This document shows, piece after piece, positions 7,274 to 15,978 of a stretch of DNA of 64,000 nt. Each line of letters starts with the position of its first letter. The first letter of the stretch is position 1. The translations under genes were made by a program, and so were the position numbers. The notes below the pieces were generated by a model, which saw only the letters and a program-made list of their open reading frames with translations, did not search any database and had not been told where the DNA came from. Location of the stretch: positions 1,399,512 through 1,463,511 of the forward strand of contig NZ_AFPU01000001.1 in assembly GCF_000220175.1 (NCBI RefSeq), written 5' to 3'. The stretch comes from Nitrosarchaeum koreense MY1. GTDB taxonomy: Archaea > Thermoproteota > Nitrososphaeria > Nitrososphaerales > Nitrosopumilaceae.

Positions 7274-8395
7274 TTAATTGATCAGTTCTATCTGATTTTT
7301 AAATTCATTCCAACTAGATTTTGGTGTTCCATCAACATCCAATAATCCAGAATTACAAATGTAATGACTCAGTCGCTCCATTATGTATTCACTGCTTCCT
7401 AAACCAGAACCACCACCTACAGTTAGAGTTTGATTAGCAATTTCTGGTTTGTCAATCACACATGTGCCATCAGGTCTATCATATTGCCTATACCAAGTAA
7501 AAAATTCTATTTTAGATTCATTTTCAGTGTAAAATTCAAAGGATTTTTCTAGAAATATTTGCTGTGATGTTTCATTACCTCCTACAAAATCAGAAGTACT
7601 CCAACTAACCTCAAAAAGTCCAATTTTTTTATCAGGTATGATTTCAAATGTCTTTTGCAAGTCTGCTTTAGCTTCTTCTGGTGTTTTGACAATATCATTT
7701 AAGGTATCGACTGGGAAATATGAAAAAGCTACAAAATCACCTATTGCCAGATCAGATACAATATGCTCCAAATTTTTATTTAATACGTTATGTAACGCAA
7801 ATCCATTTCCAATTTGCACATCTGGGTGTTTTTCTTTTAATTTGGCATATACCCCATTGAAGAGTTCTTTGTATACAGGAATATTTTGTTCATGATAACG
7901 AAATTGAGATTCTGTTTCCCCTGCAATTACAACTGTATCTATAATATCATAACGAGACAATATTGCATCAAGAACGTTTACTAGTCGATCTTCTCCAATC
8001 GCATTAAGTGATGGTTTTCCTATCCAATTTGGAAATGGTCCTAGTGTTTCTCCATTAATAACAGAAAAAAATAATGTTACTTTGAGATTATTATTTTTAT
8101 TAAAACTCATCAGCACATCTGATTGTTTCCAGTCATATTCTCCTCTTACAGGTTCAACAATATTCCAAAACATGTACACATTACTTCTTCCAATGCCAGT
8201 AGATGATGCCTCAGCGTAAATTTGATTCAAGTCTTGCAGTGATATTGCTGAATGTGGTGCGTTAATTACAAGGCCGATTTTTTCATTATGTTTCTGAATT
8301 GGAGTTGATTCTAAATTTGGTGTAAGCAGCATTACTGCAACTATAGCAATTATTACTGCGATACCTCCAGATATACCAAGAATCTTCCTATCCAT
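7274..8395 (-). CDS. Membrane-anchored glycoside-hydrolase-like TIM-barrel protein
   Basis: A 373-residue protein with an uncleaved N-terminal membrane anchor (residues about 5-26), facing outside. The body resembles clan-A type barrels: NVYMFWNIVEPVRGEYDW near residue 95 matches the start-of-barrel segment of beta-glycosidases (W...EP..G.YDW), followed by VVIAGETESQFRY and IGLFEVSWSTS, which offer candidate acid/base and nucleophile glutamates. The exact family and substrate are not recognised. The C-terminal region after about residue 310 contains two cysteines that could form a disulfide. A role in S-layer or extracellular glycan turnover is inference. Confidence 0.6.
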   Translation of the reverse strand: MDRKILGISGGIAVIIAIVAVMLLTPNLESTPIQKHNEKIGLVINAPHSAISLQDLNQIYAEASSTGIGRSNVYMFWNIVEPVRGEYDWKQSDVLMSFNKNNNLKVTLFFSVINGETLGPFPNWIGKPSLNAIGEDRLVNVLDAILSRYDIIDTVVIAGETESQFRYHEQNIPVYKELFNGVYAKLKEKHPDVQIGNGFALHNVLNKNLEHIVSDLAIGDFVAFSYFPVDTLNDIVKTPEEAKADLQKTFEIIPDKKIGLFEVSWSTSDFVGGNETSQQIFLEKSFEFYTENESKIEFFTWYRQYDRPDGTCVIDKPEIANQTLTVGGGSGLGSSEYIMERLSHYICNSGLLDVDGTPKSSWNEFKNQIELIN

Positions 8396-8480
8396 GCTGA
8401 ATCAAAAAGAAAAGGAAGTTAAAAAGTTGTGATGATATGTGTTGGAAAAGTAGTTTTGATAATTTATTATAATAGCCATA

Positions 8481-8592
8481 GTATGAAATTATGGGTTAAG
8501 CAGACCAAGATCGATATCTTGGAGGTTCTGCTCTTCTATGAAAGAGCATTGTCCTCACTACCCCACCACATACGATAACTGTAATGTTTTTG
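8481..8592 (+). ncRNA. Candidate structured non-coding RNA
   Basis: A gene-free stretch (8396-8595) holds nested complementary arms. GTATG (8481-8485) pairs with CATAC (8569-8573), and GGGT (8493-8496) pairs with ACCC (8560-8563). GCAGA plus CCAAGAT (8500-8511) pairs with ATCTTGG and TCTGC (8516-8531). GCTCTT (8530-8535) pairs with AAGAGC (8542-8547). On the plus strand a TATA-like TTTATTATA lies at about 8463-8471 and a T5 run follows at about 8587-8591. It matches no RNA family I know; strand and ends are inferred from these flanking signals. Confidence 0.4.
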
Positions 8593-8595
8593 TTC

Positions 8596-11244
8596 TCATC
8601 CCGAAGTACAACCGCTGTATCCGCATTCGATGCAAATACTACATCCTTCTACAAACACAAGGTTGTTTTTGCATGTCGGGCATAAACGATCTTCTGATAC
8701 TTCTTGTCTAGTAGGTTCAGATGTAATTTCTTCATCATGAACTTTGAGTTCAAGTGAATCATGTACATGTGATTTGATGTATGGATTTGATATCATAGTT
8801 GTTACATATCTAGTAACGTGTTCACTTGGTGTAACATCAAATATTTTTTGTGCGTTTTCACTTGTCATGTGAAGTACTTGTTTGTGTCTTGAACCATCAC
8901 GATATACTGTAATTCCTTTTAGTCCCAGTTCATGTGCCAACAGATATGCAGATTTTACATCTTCTGCTGTAACATCGTATGGCATGTTAATTGTCTTGGC
9001 AATTGCATTTCCAATCCAATCTTGCCATACGCCTTGGGCCATTAGATGATCTGCCCAGTGAATATCCATTGCAGTTACATAGACATCTTGCATCCATTGA
9101 GGAATTTCAGGAATTCCTTTTAGTGAACCATAATTGTCTGCAATCTTTGCAAGGAGTTCATCGCTGTATAGACCATGTTCTTTGAGTACTTGTTCAACAA
9201 TTTTGTTGGTGTAGAAGAATCTACCTACTGTTACTCTCTTCTCAAAGACTAGAGCAAATGCTGGCTCCATTCCGTTTGAACAATCTGCAATCATAGATAA
9301 TGTTCCTGTTGGAGCTACTGTAGTAGTCAGAACATTTCTTATTCCATGTTTCTTGATCTTATCAATTAGTGCATCCCATTCATAACAGTGAGACTCTTTA
9401 GGTTTCTCATAATATCCTGCAATTGGAATCTTTCCTTCAGGATATTCTGTTTTTGAGCATAGTGGGAATTCACCTCTAGATTTTGCAAGTGCTACGCTTT
9501 CTTCCATTGAATAATAAGTCAATGCTTCAGATAGTTTTGATTGTAGATCGTATCCTTCTTTGGAGTTGTATGGAATCTTTAATTTGTATAATAGATCTGC
9601 TACTCCCATTACACCCAATCCAATTCTTCTAGAATCTTTTGATGCAATATCAATTTCTTTTACAGGATAGTGATTTACATCAATGATGTTATCTAAGAAT
9701 CTGGTAGTCTTTCTGATTGTTTCTTCATATCTTTGCCAATCAAATTCGTATTCTCCATCAGCTTTTCTCTTTACAAGATTTACCAAGTTGATAGAACCAA
9801 GATTACATGATTCGTATGGATAAAGACTTTGTTCGCCACATGGGTTTGTAGCTCTTAGTGGAGCTTGTCTTGCTTTGGCAAATACATTGTATTTGTTAAT
9901 TTGATCAAAGAAGATCAATCCAGGTTCTGCACTCTTCCATGCAGAAAGAGCTATCAAGTCAATTAACTGATGTGCATTGATTTCTTTTACTGGCTTTCTG
10001 TCACGTGGACTACGTAGCATGTACTTTCCATCAGATGTATTTACAAGTGCATTCCAAAAGTCTTCCCAAATACCTACACTGACGTTAAAGTTTTCCAAAA
10101 CACCAGGTTCGGTTTTATTTGTGATGAATTTTTCAACATCAGGATGCCAAGCTTCAATGATTCCCATGTTAGCTCCTCTTCTTTTTCCGCCTTGTTTTAC
10201 AACTTCAGTCACGGTATTGATGATATTCATAAAAGATACTGGACCTGATGCTACACCTGATGTTGATGCAACAATATCACCTTCTTCACGAAGATCAGAA
10301 TAGTTGATTCCAACTCCGCCTCCAGATTTGAATATTAGTGCTGCATCTGAAGTGGATTTCATGATTTTTTCCATGTCATCTGGCATTCCAAGAACAAAAC
10401 ATGCAGAGAGCTGACCAAGTCTACCACCAGCATTCATCATTGTGGGTGAATTTGGCAGAAAGTCTTGTGCTGTCATCAATTCAAAATATTCTGTGATTTT
10501 GTCTGCGTATCCATCTAATTCTTTTGCTGCAAGCAATGTTAGAAGATCTTTAAAGCTGACTTTCATCTGACCTTTACTTGCAAGAGTCACATAGTGATTG
10601 ATCAGTGATCTAAAGTGCCACTTGTTGAGAAAATATTCTCCAATTTTGAATTTGTAATCAAAATTATCTAATTTCTCAAGATATGTGCGTGCTTCTTCAA
10701 TATCTTGGGCAATATTTCCAGTTTTTTCAAACACTTTTGAATCATATAAGACATCACCTATTCCAACAAGAATTGCAACTCTTTCAAACATTTGAGTTGG
10801 TGATTCAATGATTTCATTTTTGTTATTTCTGAAAAGATATCTAGATGCCAATACTCTCAAGCAATTTAGATCAAAATTCTTAGAGACCGGATCTAAAGAT
10901 TTTAGGTTTAAGACTTTCATTTTTTCATCCCTTAATTTTCTTCGTTCATGTCTGTAAACGATGTATGCTTTTGCAATGTCGCTGTTTCCACAATCGATAA
11001 GAGTTGACTCTACAATATCTTGAATATCCTCAACGCTGGGAGCTCTAGAATTTGTGAACCCCTGTTCGACTAATTTTTGTACAACTTTATTTGCAAGTTG
11101 ATCGGCTAGCGCACGGTCGGCTTTAGAGGTGGCTGCCAACGCTTTGTATATAGCGTTTGAAATTTTATTTTGATTGAAGGCCGTTATAGCGCCACTGCGC
11201 TTACGGATCTCATTGATAGTACTTTCTATTTGTGATTTATCCAA
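8596..11244 (-). CDS. nrdJ: Class II (adenosylcobalamin-dependent) ribonucleotide reductase
   Basis: Reduces ribonucleotides to deoxyribonucleotides using a B12-generated thiyl radical, independent of oxygen. At 882 residues it has an N-terminal ATP-cone (about 8-102), a ten-stranded catalytic barrel, and a C-terminal zinc ribbon (CPTC...CIEC, about 853-875). Active-site residues are Cys282 (LSACFVLG), Asn467/Cys469/Glu471 (NPCGEQ) and Cys480. The only possible start is TTG: a TAA precedes it in frame, and GGGGAG lies 8 bases upstream as a ribosome-binding site. The gene directly upstream encodes a regulator-like fusion with its own ATP-cone. Confidence 0.95.
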   Translation of the reverse strand: MDKSQIESTINEIRKRSGAITAFNQNKISNAIYKALAATSKADRALADQLANKVVQKLVEQGFTNSRAPSVEDIQDIVESTLIDCGNSDIAKAYIVYRHERRKLRDEKMKVLNLKSLDPVSKNFDLNCLRVLASRYLFRNNKNEIIESPTQMFERVAILVGIGDVLYDSKVFEKTGNIAQDIEEARTYLEKLDNFDYKFKIGEYFLNKWHFRSLINHYVTLASKGQMKVSFKDLLTLLAAKELDGYADKITEYFELMTAQDFLPNSPTMMNAGGRLGQLSACFVLGMPDDMEKIMKSTSDAALIFKSGGGVGINYSDLREEGDIVASTSGVASGPVSFMNIINTVTEVVKQGGKRRGANMGIIEAWHPDVEKFITNKTEPGVLENFNVSVGIWEDFWNALVNTSDGKYMLRSPRDRKPVKEINAHQLIDLIALSAWKSAEPGLIFFDQINKYNVFAKARQAPLRATNPCGEQSLYPYESCNLGSINLVNLVKRKADGEYEFDWQRYEETIRKTTRFLDNIIDVNHYPVKEIDIASKDSRRIGLGVMGVADLLYKLKIPYNSKEGYDLQSKLSEALTYYSMEESVALAKSRGEFPLCSKTEYPEGKIPIAGYYEKPKESHCYEWDALIDKIKKHGIRNVLTTTVAPTGTLSMIADCSNGMEPAFALVFEKRVTVGRFFYTNKIVEQVLKEHGLYSDELLAKIADNYGSLKGIPEIPQWMQDVYVTAMDIHWADHLMAQGVWQDWIGNAIAKTINMPYDVTAEDVKSAYLLAHELGLKGITVYRDGSRHKQVLHMTSENAQKIFDVTPSEHVTRYVTTMISNPYIKSHVHDSLELKVHDEEITSEPTRQEVSEDRLCPTCKNNLVFVEGCSICIECGYSGCTSG

Positions 11245-11280
11245 TTATAATCTCCCCGCAAGAGGTAAGAAATATGATGG

Positions 11281-11404
11281 TATAAATGATTTGGCAGTTT
11301 TTTCTAAAAATTCGGTGGAAAAATATTGACAACGGTCCAATCGACATCATAATGGTATTATGAATTTAGTAACAAGCTACAACGATGATCGCTTATGTAA
11401 AGCG
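11281..11404 (-). promoter_or_regulatory. nrdJ upstream region: TATA element and two inverted repeats
   Basis: Between nrdJ and the upstream gene lie 206 bp without a coding frame. On the minus strand, TTTATA at 11281-11286 is a TATA candidate, with transcription expected near 11258. Further upstream is the perfect inverted repeat CATAAT-GGT-ATTATG (11348-11362). A hairpin CGCTT-ATGTA-AAGCG lies at 11390-11404, followed on the plus strand by seven T. The 11348 repeat is a plausible operator; the hairpin could be a terminator on the plus strand or a second site. Confidence 0.4.
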
Positions 11405-11450
11405 TCAGATTTTTTTAAGATGATCGGAACTAGTTTTAGACTTACGAATT

Positions 11451-13544
11451 TCAGATGACATATGAAGACTTACACTTTGGACATTTGTCAACAAAGGGTT
11501 CATCTTTGAATCCGCATTCACCACAGAGTGCTACTTTTTTCACAGGCTTAAAGGAAGATGTAAGCTCTGCTGCTTTCTCAATTGATTTTTTAATATCAGC
11601 TTGAGTGGCGTTCTGATCAATGTCTAGTTTAACTAGTAAACCACCATTAAGTAATTTAGATAGTCTAGTGCATTCAGTGATAATCTCAGTCTTAGTTGTA
11701 TAGTCAGATATCTCAGATGCTTTTAACACTATTCCTTGTGAATAAGAGTCACCATCCATAGAGTTTAGTGCAGAATTTTTACCATATTTTTCACCATCTA
11801 GGTTTGCAAATCGGCTAGATCCTTCTGTTTCAATCATGGATATCGCTACAGTATCACCGAGTTCCTTACCTTTCTTAGCAGCAACATCAACTGCAGTTTC
11901 TATTACTTTATTGAGTACGTCTCTCCCTTCTTTATTATCTTGGAAACCAAGTATATTGAAGACAGATTCTTTCAAACCTACTAGATTAACAATTAGAGAC
12001 ACAGAACTTCTTTGCATATATTGAGTATTTTTTGCAAGTATTGGATTTAATCCTCTTCGTGTAAGATCAGAGATGTCTTTCTTTCTTAATGCCATAGAAG
12101 ATAATGCGGGTTTCATTAGCAATGCGAGTCTTGCTCTAAAGTACGTTTCATCTTTGTTGGATTCAAATGCAAGTCTTGGAAGATTGATCGATACAGATTG
12201 TAGTGTAATTGCAAGTGGACCAGAATTTTTAGTTGTGCCATTTGTAATACCATAACTTGATACTTCACCTTTTGCAAACATGACTTTGCCACCAATTGTA
12301 ATAATTTCAGATAATGCATCAGAGACATCAGTGATTTTTCCTTTATCGAAATCAACAATTAAACCAATTTTTGGAATTGGAGTTATCTTTGTGTAATTCT
12401 TGTAAGCATTAATTATTGCATTAACAATTTTTAGATCAGAGCCTAATTGAAGTCTAATTGAAACATCAGTACTTTTTCTATTATACTTTGATGTAGTGGA
12501 AGCAGTAGAAAATGCATCTGTCAGTTTTTGTTCTAATTCTGGAATGTTCTTTGCATGTTTTGTAAATAATGGAATTAATCCATCAAGAACAATTTCTTGT
12601 GAAGCTTCTTTGGAAAGTAATGAAATGATAATAGATAAAGAAGATGTGACATCGTCTAGTGTTTTTGATGATGTAATTCTTGATACATCAAGATATTTTC
12701 CGCCAAGAATAACTCCATCTTCAATCAGTTCTTTTACATTAACAAATATTGTATCAGGTATCATTGACCATATTCCAGGATTTGAAATGTGCATATCACC
12801 AGAAAGATGGGAATCTGCAACATCTTTTGGCAATACATTTGTGAGTAAATGTTCTGCAAACACTTTTTGACCCGTATTGAAAAGTAAGCCTTCTGCGCCA
12901 TTATCTACATTATCTAGATTTGTAAGCATCTCTTGAACATCATATACAGGCAAGCCTAGGCGTGCCAGTTTGTTGCGGTATTCTTCATGACCATGCTCCA
13001 AAAGGACCGAATTTACCATTTCTCGAATAAGAGAACCTGTAAGATAGGTTGTCTGATATTTGTAAATTCTATTTTCAACTTCTTCAGTAATTTTTTGGGC
13101 TAATTCTAGTGGTAAGCTACCTTCGCGTACAAGTGATTGAATAATTTTATGAGAATTAAATTCTTCAATTGATTCATGGGATGTTCTGACATACATCTTA
13201 CCACTTTCAATAATTGAACGTTCTTCAATTTGTCTTGCTAAGCTCAAGACCAATTTTCCAAGATTTGTAATTGTATAACGTCTTTCAGATTTATTGAGTG
13301 CTACAAGTGATTGTCTCAATAATTTTCTTAAGTGGTATGCAAATTTTCCACTCTCTTTTTTAGATTTGAATCCAGCTAATGACTTTAATTCAGAATAAGT
13401 CAGAGGACCCTTTGAATTTAAGATTCGTAAAATATCGATTCTGTTAGGACTTGCCATTACAGAAAAGATCATTCTTACACGTTTTGACGTGGATTGAAGA
13501 ATTCCGCTTCGCTTTGGCTCTTCTAGCTCTTCATCCAATTCCAT
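11451..13544 (-). CDS. Winged-helix / ATP-cone / inactive NrdD-like fusion, probable nucleotide-sensing regulator of nrdJ
   Basis: A 697-residue protein. Residues about 26-105 form an ArsR-like winged helix (FSVMASPNRIDILRIL, YSELKSLAGF). Residues 116-205 are an ATP-cone. From about 206 the body follows anaerobic reductase NrdD: HLSGDMHI (246-253), SINLPRLAFES, the ETEGSSRFANLD block, GGLLVKLDI and a zinc ribbon with Cys674, 677, 688 and 691. The chain ends six residues after the ribbon, so the glycyl-radical GYL segment is missing. There is no cysteine before residue 625, so the active-site cysteines are missing too. It cannot be a working reductase. Lying upstream of nrdJ on the same strand, it looks like an archaeal analogue of NrdR. 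Confidence 0.85.
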   Translation of the reverse strand: MELDEELEEPKRSGILQSTSKRVRMIFSVMASPNRIDILRILNSKGPLTYSELKSLAGFKSKKESGKFAYHLRKLLRQSLVALNKSERRYTITNLGKLVLSLARQIEERSIIESGKMYVRTSHESIEEFNSHKIIQSLVREGSLPLELAQKITEEVENRIYKYQTTYLTGSLIREMVNSVLLEHGHEEYRNKLARLGLPVYDVQEMLTNLDNVDNGAEGLLFNTGQKVFAEHLLTNVLPKDVADSHLSGDMHISNPGIWSMIPDTIFVNVKELIEDGVILGGKYLDVSRITSSKTLDDVTSSLSIIISLLSKEASQEIVLDGLIPLFTKHAKNIPELEQKLTDAFSTASTTSKYNRKSTDVSIRLQLGSDLKIVNAIINAYKNYTKITPIPKIGLIVDFDKGKITDVSDALSEIITIGGKVMFAKGEVSSYGITNGTTKNSGPLAITLQSVSINLPRLAFESNKDETYFRARLALLMKPALSSMALRKKDISDLTRRGLNPILAKNTQYMQRSSVSLIVNLVGLKESVFNILGFQDNKEGRDVLNKVIETAVDVAAKKGKELGDTVAISMIETEGSSRFANLDGEKYGKNSALNSMDGDSYSQGIVLKASEISDYTTKTEIITECTRLSKLLNGGLLVKLDIDQNATQADIKKSIEKAAELTSSFKPVKKVALCGECGFKDEPFVDKCPKCKSSYVI

Positions 13545-13697
13545 ACTAAATCAATAAAAAAGGAAGGAGTAATTAAGACTTATGACTAGATCATTTTTGT
13601 AGATTTTAGATCCATTTTCTAATTGAAATAAAATTTAGGGGTTGTAACATTAGATGTTGACAATAAAAAAATAAAAAATCATGAAAAGATTTTTAGA

Positions 13698-13859
13698 TCA
13701 GTTTTCTTGAACATCAAGAGAAAATTCAGACGTTGACAATTTTTGTCCACATGAAGGACATTTTCCACTATATGGTGTCATTACATCTTTGAGTGCTTTT
13801 AGCATTTTCATATTAGCGATCTTTTCTCCACATTTACCACATGTAATCTCTACAGACAT
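13698..13859 (-). CDS. Small zinc-ribbon protein, 53 residues
   Basis: An open frame beginning MSVEITCGKCGEKIANMKM and ending with KCPSCGQKLSTSEFSL. Two CxxC pairs (CGKC near residue 7, CPSC near 34) form a single treble-clef or zinc-ribbon module. There is no other domain, so it is presumably a nucleic-acid or protein adaptor. It sits alone between the nrdJ regulator and the DUF35 gene, with spacing that allows its own promoter. Function unknown. Confidence 0.7.
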   Translation of the reverse strand: MSVEITCGKCGEKIANMKMLKALKDVMTPYSGKCPSCGQKLSTSEFSLDVQEN

Positions 13860-13929
13860 GAAAGAAAGCGGGGGTAGAAAAGTATTAAGAAATGATTTTG
13901 ATTTTTTTTAATAATTCAAACAAATATTT

Positions 13930-14298
13930 TTACTGTTTTTTAATAATGATTCCACAACCATCTTCAAAGCCGGCTATTCTTGCTCTAGTTCCTACAGGTA
14001 GATCTTCAGGTGTTGCAATTCCAGCCATAAATCCTGAAATTCTCAAATGTGTGTTGTCTAACTGAAGTACCACAAATGCATAAGGTGTAAATTTTTCAAA
14101 TCCCGCAGGAGCCACAGTTATTATCGTATAAGTGGCAATTGAGCCTACTCCGTCTAAAACAAGATCCTCAAAGCCCTTACTTCCACATTTTAGGCAGTAA
14201 TAGGCAGTAGACAAGTGAATGTATCCGCACTTTGTACATTTGTGAGTTAAGAGTTTACCTTGTTTTGCATATTCAATAAGTTGTTCTTCAATAGTCAT
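13930..14298 (-). CDS. DUF35 OB-fold acyl-CoA-binding protein with rubredoxin-like zinc ribbon
   Basis: About 122 residues from the chosen ATG at 14298, which lies one base past the thiolase stop; an upstream in-frame ATG would overlap the thiolase and adds a non-family leader. An N-terminal zinc ribbon (CTKC, CLKC) is followed by an OB fold with GVGSIATYTIITVAPAGFE and a hydrophobic VVLQLDNTHLRISGFM strand. In archaea, DUF35 partners channel acetoacetyl-CoA between thiolase and HMG-CoA synthase; here it is fused by position to a thiolase gene. Confidence 0.9.
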   Translation of the reverse strand: MTIEEQLIEYAKQGKLLTHKCTKCGYIHLSTAYYCLKCGSKGFEDLVLDGVGSIATYTIITVAPAGFEKFTPYAFVVLQLDNTHLRISGFMAGIATPEDLPVGTRARIAGFEDGCGIIIKKQ

Positions 14299-14299
14299 T

Positions 14300-15463
14300 T
14301 TACACACTTTGGAATATATGAACAGCACAACTTGCACCAGTTGCACCAAAATTATGAGTTAAACCAATTTTTGCATCTTTAACAGTTCGTGCTCCTGCTT
14401 TACCAGTTAATTGATCAAATACTTCTACTACTTGTCCAACACCTGTAGCTCCAATTGGATGTCCTTTTGATTTAAGACCTCCTGATGGATTAATTGAAAT
14501 GTCTGAATTCAAACTAGTTCTACCTTCTCTTACAGCTTGTACTCCTTTACCTTTTTCAAAGAATCCTAAATCTTCAGTGTCAACAATTTCTGCAATTGTA
14601 AAGCAGTCATGTACTTCAGCAAAATCAATATCTTTTGGAGTAACACCAGCCATTTTGTATGCATCTGCAGCTGCAATCTTTGTACTAGGAATTGTAGTCA
14701 TATGTTCACGTCCTTGCAATGCAGCAGGTGAACCACCTCTACCAGACCCAATTACTTCAATGTAATCACCACCATGTTCTTTTGCAAACTTTTCAGAACA
14801 AAGAATGACAGAACTTGCGCCATCAGAGAATGGACAGCAATCATAAAGTTTTAGTGGACTTGCAACTACCGGAGACTTTAGTACATCATCAATTGTAATT
14901 TTCTTTTGCATGTGAGCTTTAGGATTGAGAAATCCATTATCATGATTCTTTACTGCAACTCTTGCAAAATCTTCTTCAGTTGCACCAAACTCTGTCAAAT
15001 AAGCTCTTGCCATTGATGCAAATAATCCTGGAAAAGATGCACCTGCTTGGCCTTCATAAAAAAAATCAGAACAATATGCAAAGTAAGTTGTTGTCCATTC
15101 AGTTCCTGTATGAGTTACTTTTTCAACGCCAGTTACTACAAGACAATCATAAAATCCAGCCGCAACATTGGCATATGCTTCTCTAAATGATACTGAGCCA
15201 CTTCCACATGCTGATTCTATTGTTAATGATGGTTTATCTGGAATTCCCAATCTACTCATTAAAACAGGTCCAAGATGTACCTGCTTATCTGCAACCCCAA
15301 AGACGTTTGAAATGTAAGATGCCTTGATCTCTTTTGGATCGATTCCTGCATTTTCTATAGCTAAAACTGATGCCTGAGTAGTGATATCAGCTATACTTTC
15401 TGATAATTTACCATATTTGGTGCTACCTGCGCCAAGAACACAGACCTTTTCCACAAATGTCAC
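14300..15463 (-). CDS. SCP2-type thiolase (acetoacetyl-CoA beta-ketothiolase)
   Basis: A 387-residue thiolase. The nucleophile Cys86 lies in ESACGSGSVSF, and the C-terminal catalytic elements are HDCFTIAE, GHPIGATGVGQ and GASCAVHIF. It either cleaves acetoacetyl-CoA to two acetyl-CoA, the last step of the hydroxypropionate/hydroxybutyrate carbon cycle, or condenses them for the mevalonate route to isoprenoid lipids. The DUF35 gene follows by one base, the usual archaeal thiolase arrangement. Which direction dominates cannot be read from sequence. Confidence 0.92.
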   Translation of the reverse strand: MTFVEKVCVLGAGSTKYGKLSESIADITTQASVLAIENAGIDPKEIKASYISNVFGVADKQVHLGPVLMSRLGIPDKPSLTIESACGSGSVSFREAYANVAAGFYDCLVVTGVEKVTHTGTEWTTTYFAYCSDFFYEGQAGASFPGLFASMARAYLTEFGATEEDFARVAVKNHDNGFLNPKAHMQKKITIDDVLKSPVVASPLKLYDCCPFSDGASSVILCSEKFAKEHGGDYIEVIGSGRGGSPAALQGREHMTTIPSTKIAAADAYKMAGVTPKDIDFAEVHDCFTIAEIVDTEDLGFFEKGKGVQAVREGRTSLNSDISINPSGGLKSKGHPIGATGVGQVVEVFDQLTGKAGARTVKDAKIGLTHNFGATGASCAVHIFQSV

Positions 15464-15510
15464 TGACCCAAGTCCCTATAAAAATTGTTTTAGTAAATTC
15501 ATTATAGAAT

Positions 15511-15978
15511 ATGCCACCAAAGAAATCATTGCTCAAAACTATTCAGGTTAAAAGGACTGTCGGCAGACATGTAGCAAAAACTACAAAGTCAAAGACAGTA
15601 ATTTTCAAAAAAGAGATCATGCAATATTTGGACATTAATGGATACTTGTCTTGGTCATCAAAAGATAGAAAATATATGATTCTTGGAACAAATTCTCCAA
15701 AAAACGGGCTAGTTGAATGTCCAGAATGTAGATTAGGCCAGATAATACTAATCAGATCTAGAACAACAAGAAAACGATTCATGGGTTGTTCAAACTTTCA
15801 TGGAGGTTGTAAAGCATCATCACCACTATTACAGAAAGCAAGACTTAGAGCAATGAAGATTCCATGTGATGTATGCAAGTGGCCAATGATAATTTTCCGT
15901 TATTCACGAAAACAAAAATGGACTAGACAGTGTTCAAACTTTAATTGTGAAAGTAGAAAAATTAAATCTTCAAAGTAG
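15511..15978 (+). CDS. Protein with two topoisomerase-type C4 zinc fingers
   Basis: A 155-residue basic protein. Two topoisomerase I C-terminal zinc-finger modules are visible: CPECRLGQ...FMGCSNFHGGC around residues 69-96, and CDVCKWPM...RQCSNFNC around 112-148. No topoisomerase catalytic domain is present. The lysine-rich N-terminus (KKSLLKTIQVKRTVGRHVAK) suggests nucleic-acid binding. It is divergent from the thiolase gene by 47 bp, and its last codons overlap the convergent nitrilase gene by 17 bp. Confidence 0.75.
   Translation: MPPKKSLLKTIQVKRTVGRHVAKTTKSKTVIFKKEIMQYLDINGYLSWSSKDRKYMILGTNSPKNGLVECPECRLGQIILIRSRTTRKRFMGCSNFHGGCKASSPLLQKARLRAMKIPCDVCKWPMIIFRYSRKQKWTRQCSNFNCESRKIKSSK

Noticed and set aside
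8429..8435. GTGATGA as the C box of a C/D guide RNA
   Set aside because: No D box (CTGA) and no terminal stem were found at a suitable distance.
11451..13544. Annotation as a working anaerobic ribonucleotide reductase
   Set aside because: Active-site cysteines and the glycyl-radical segment are absent.
14299..14349. Longer start for the DUF35 protein
   Set aside because: The extra residues overlap the thiolase gene and do not fit the family; the internal ATG one base after the thiolase stop is better.
15511..15978. Truncated topoisomerase I
   Set aside because: No trace of the catalytic domain in the flanking sequence; the ORF has its own start and basic N-terminus.
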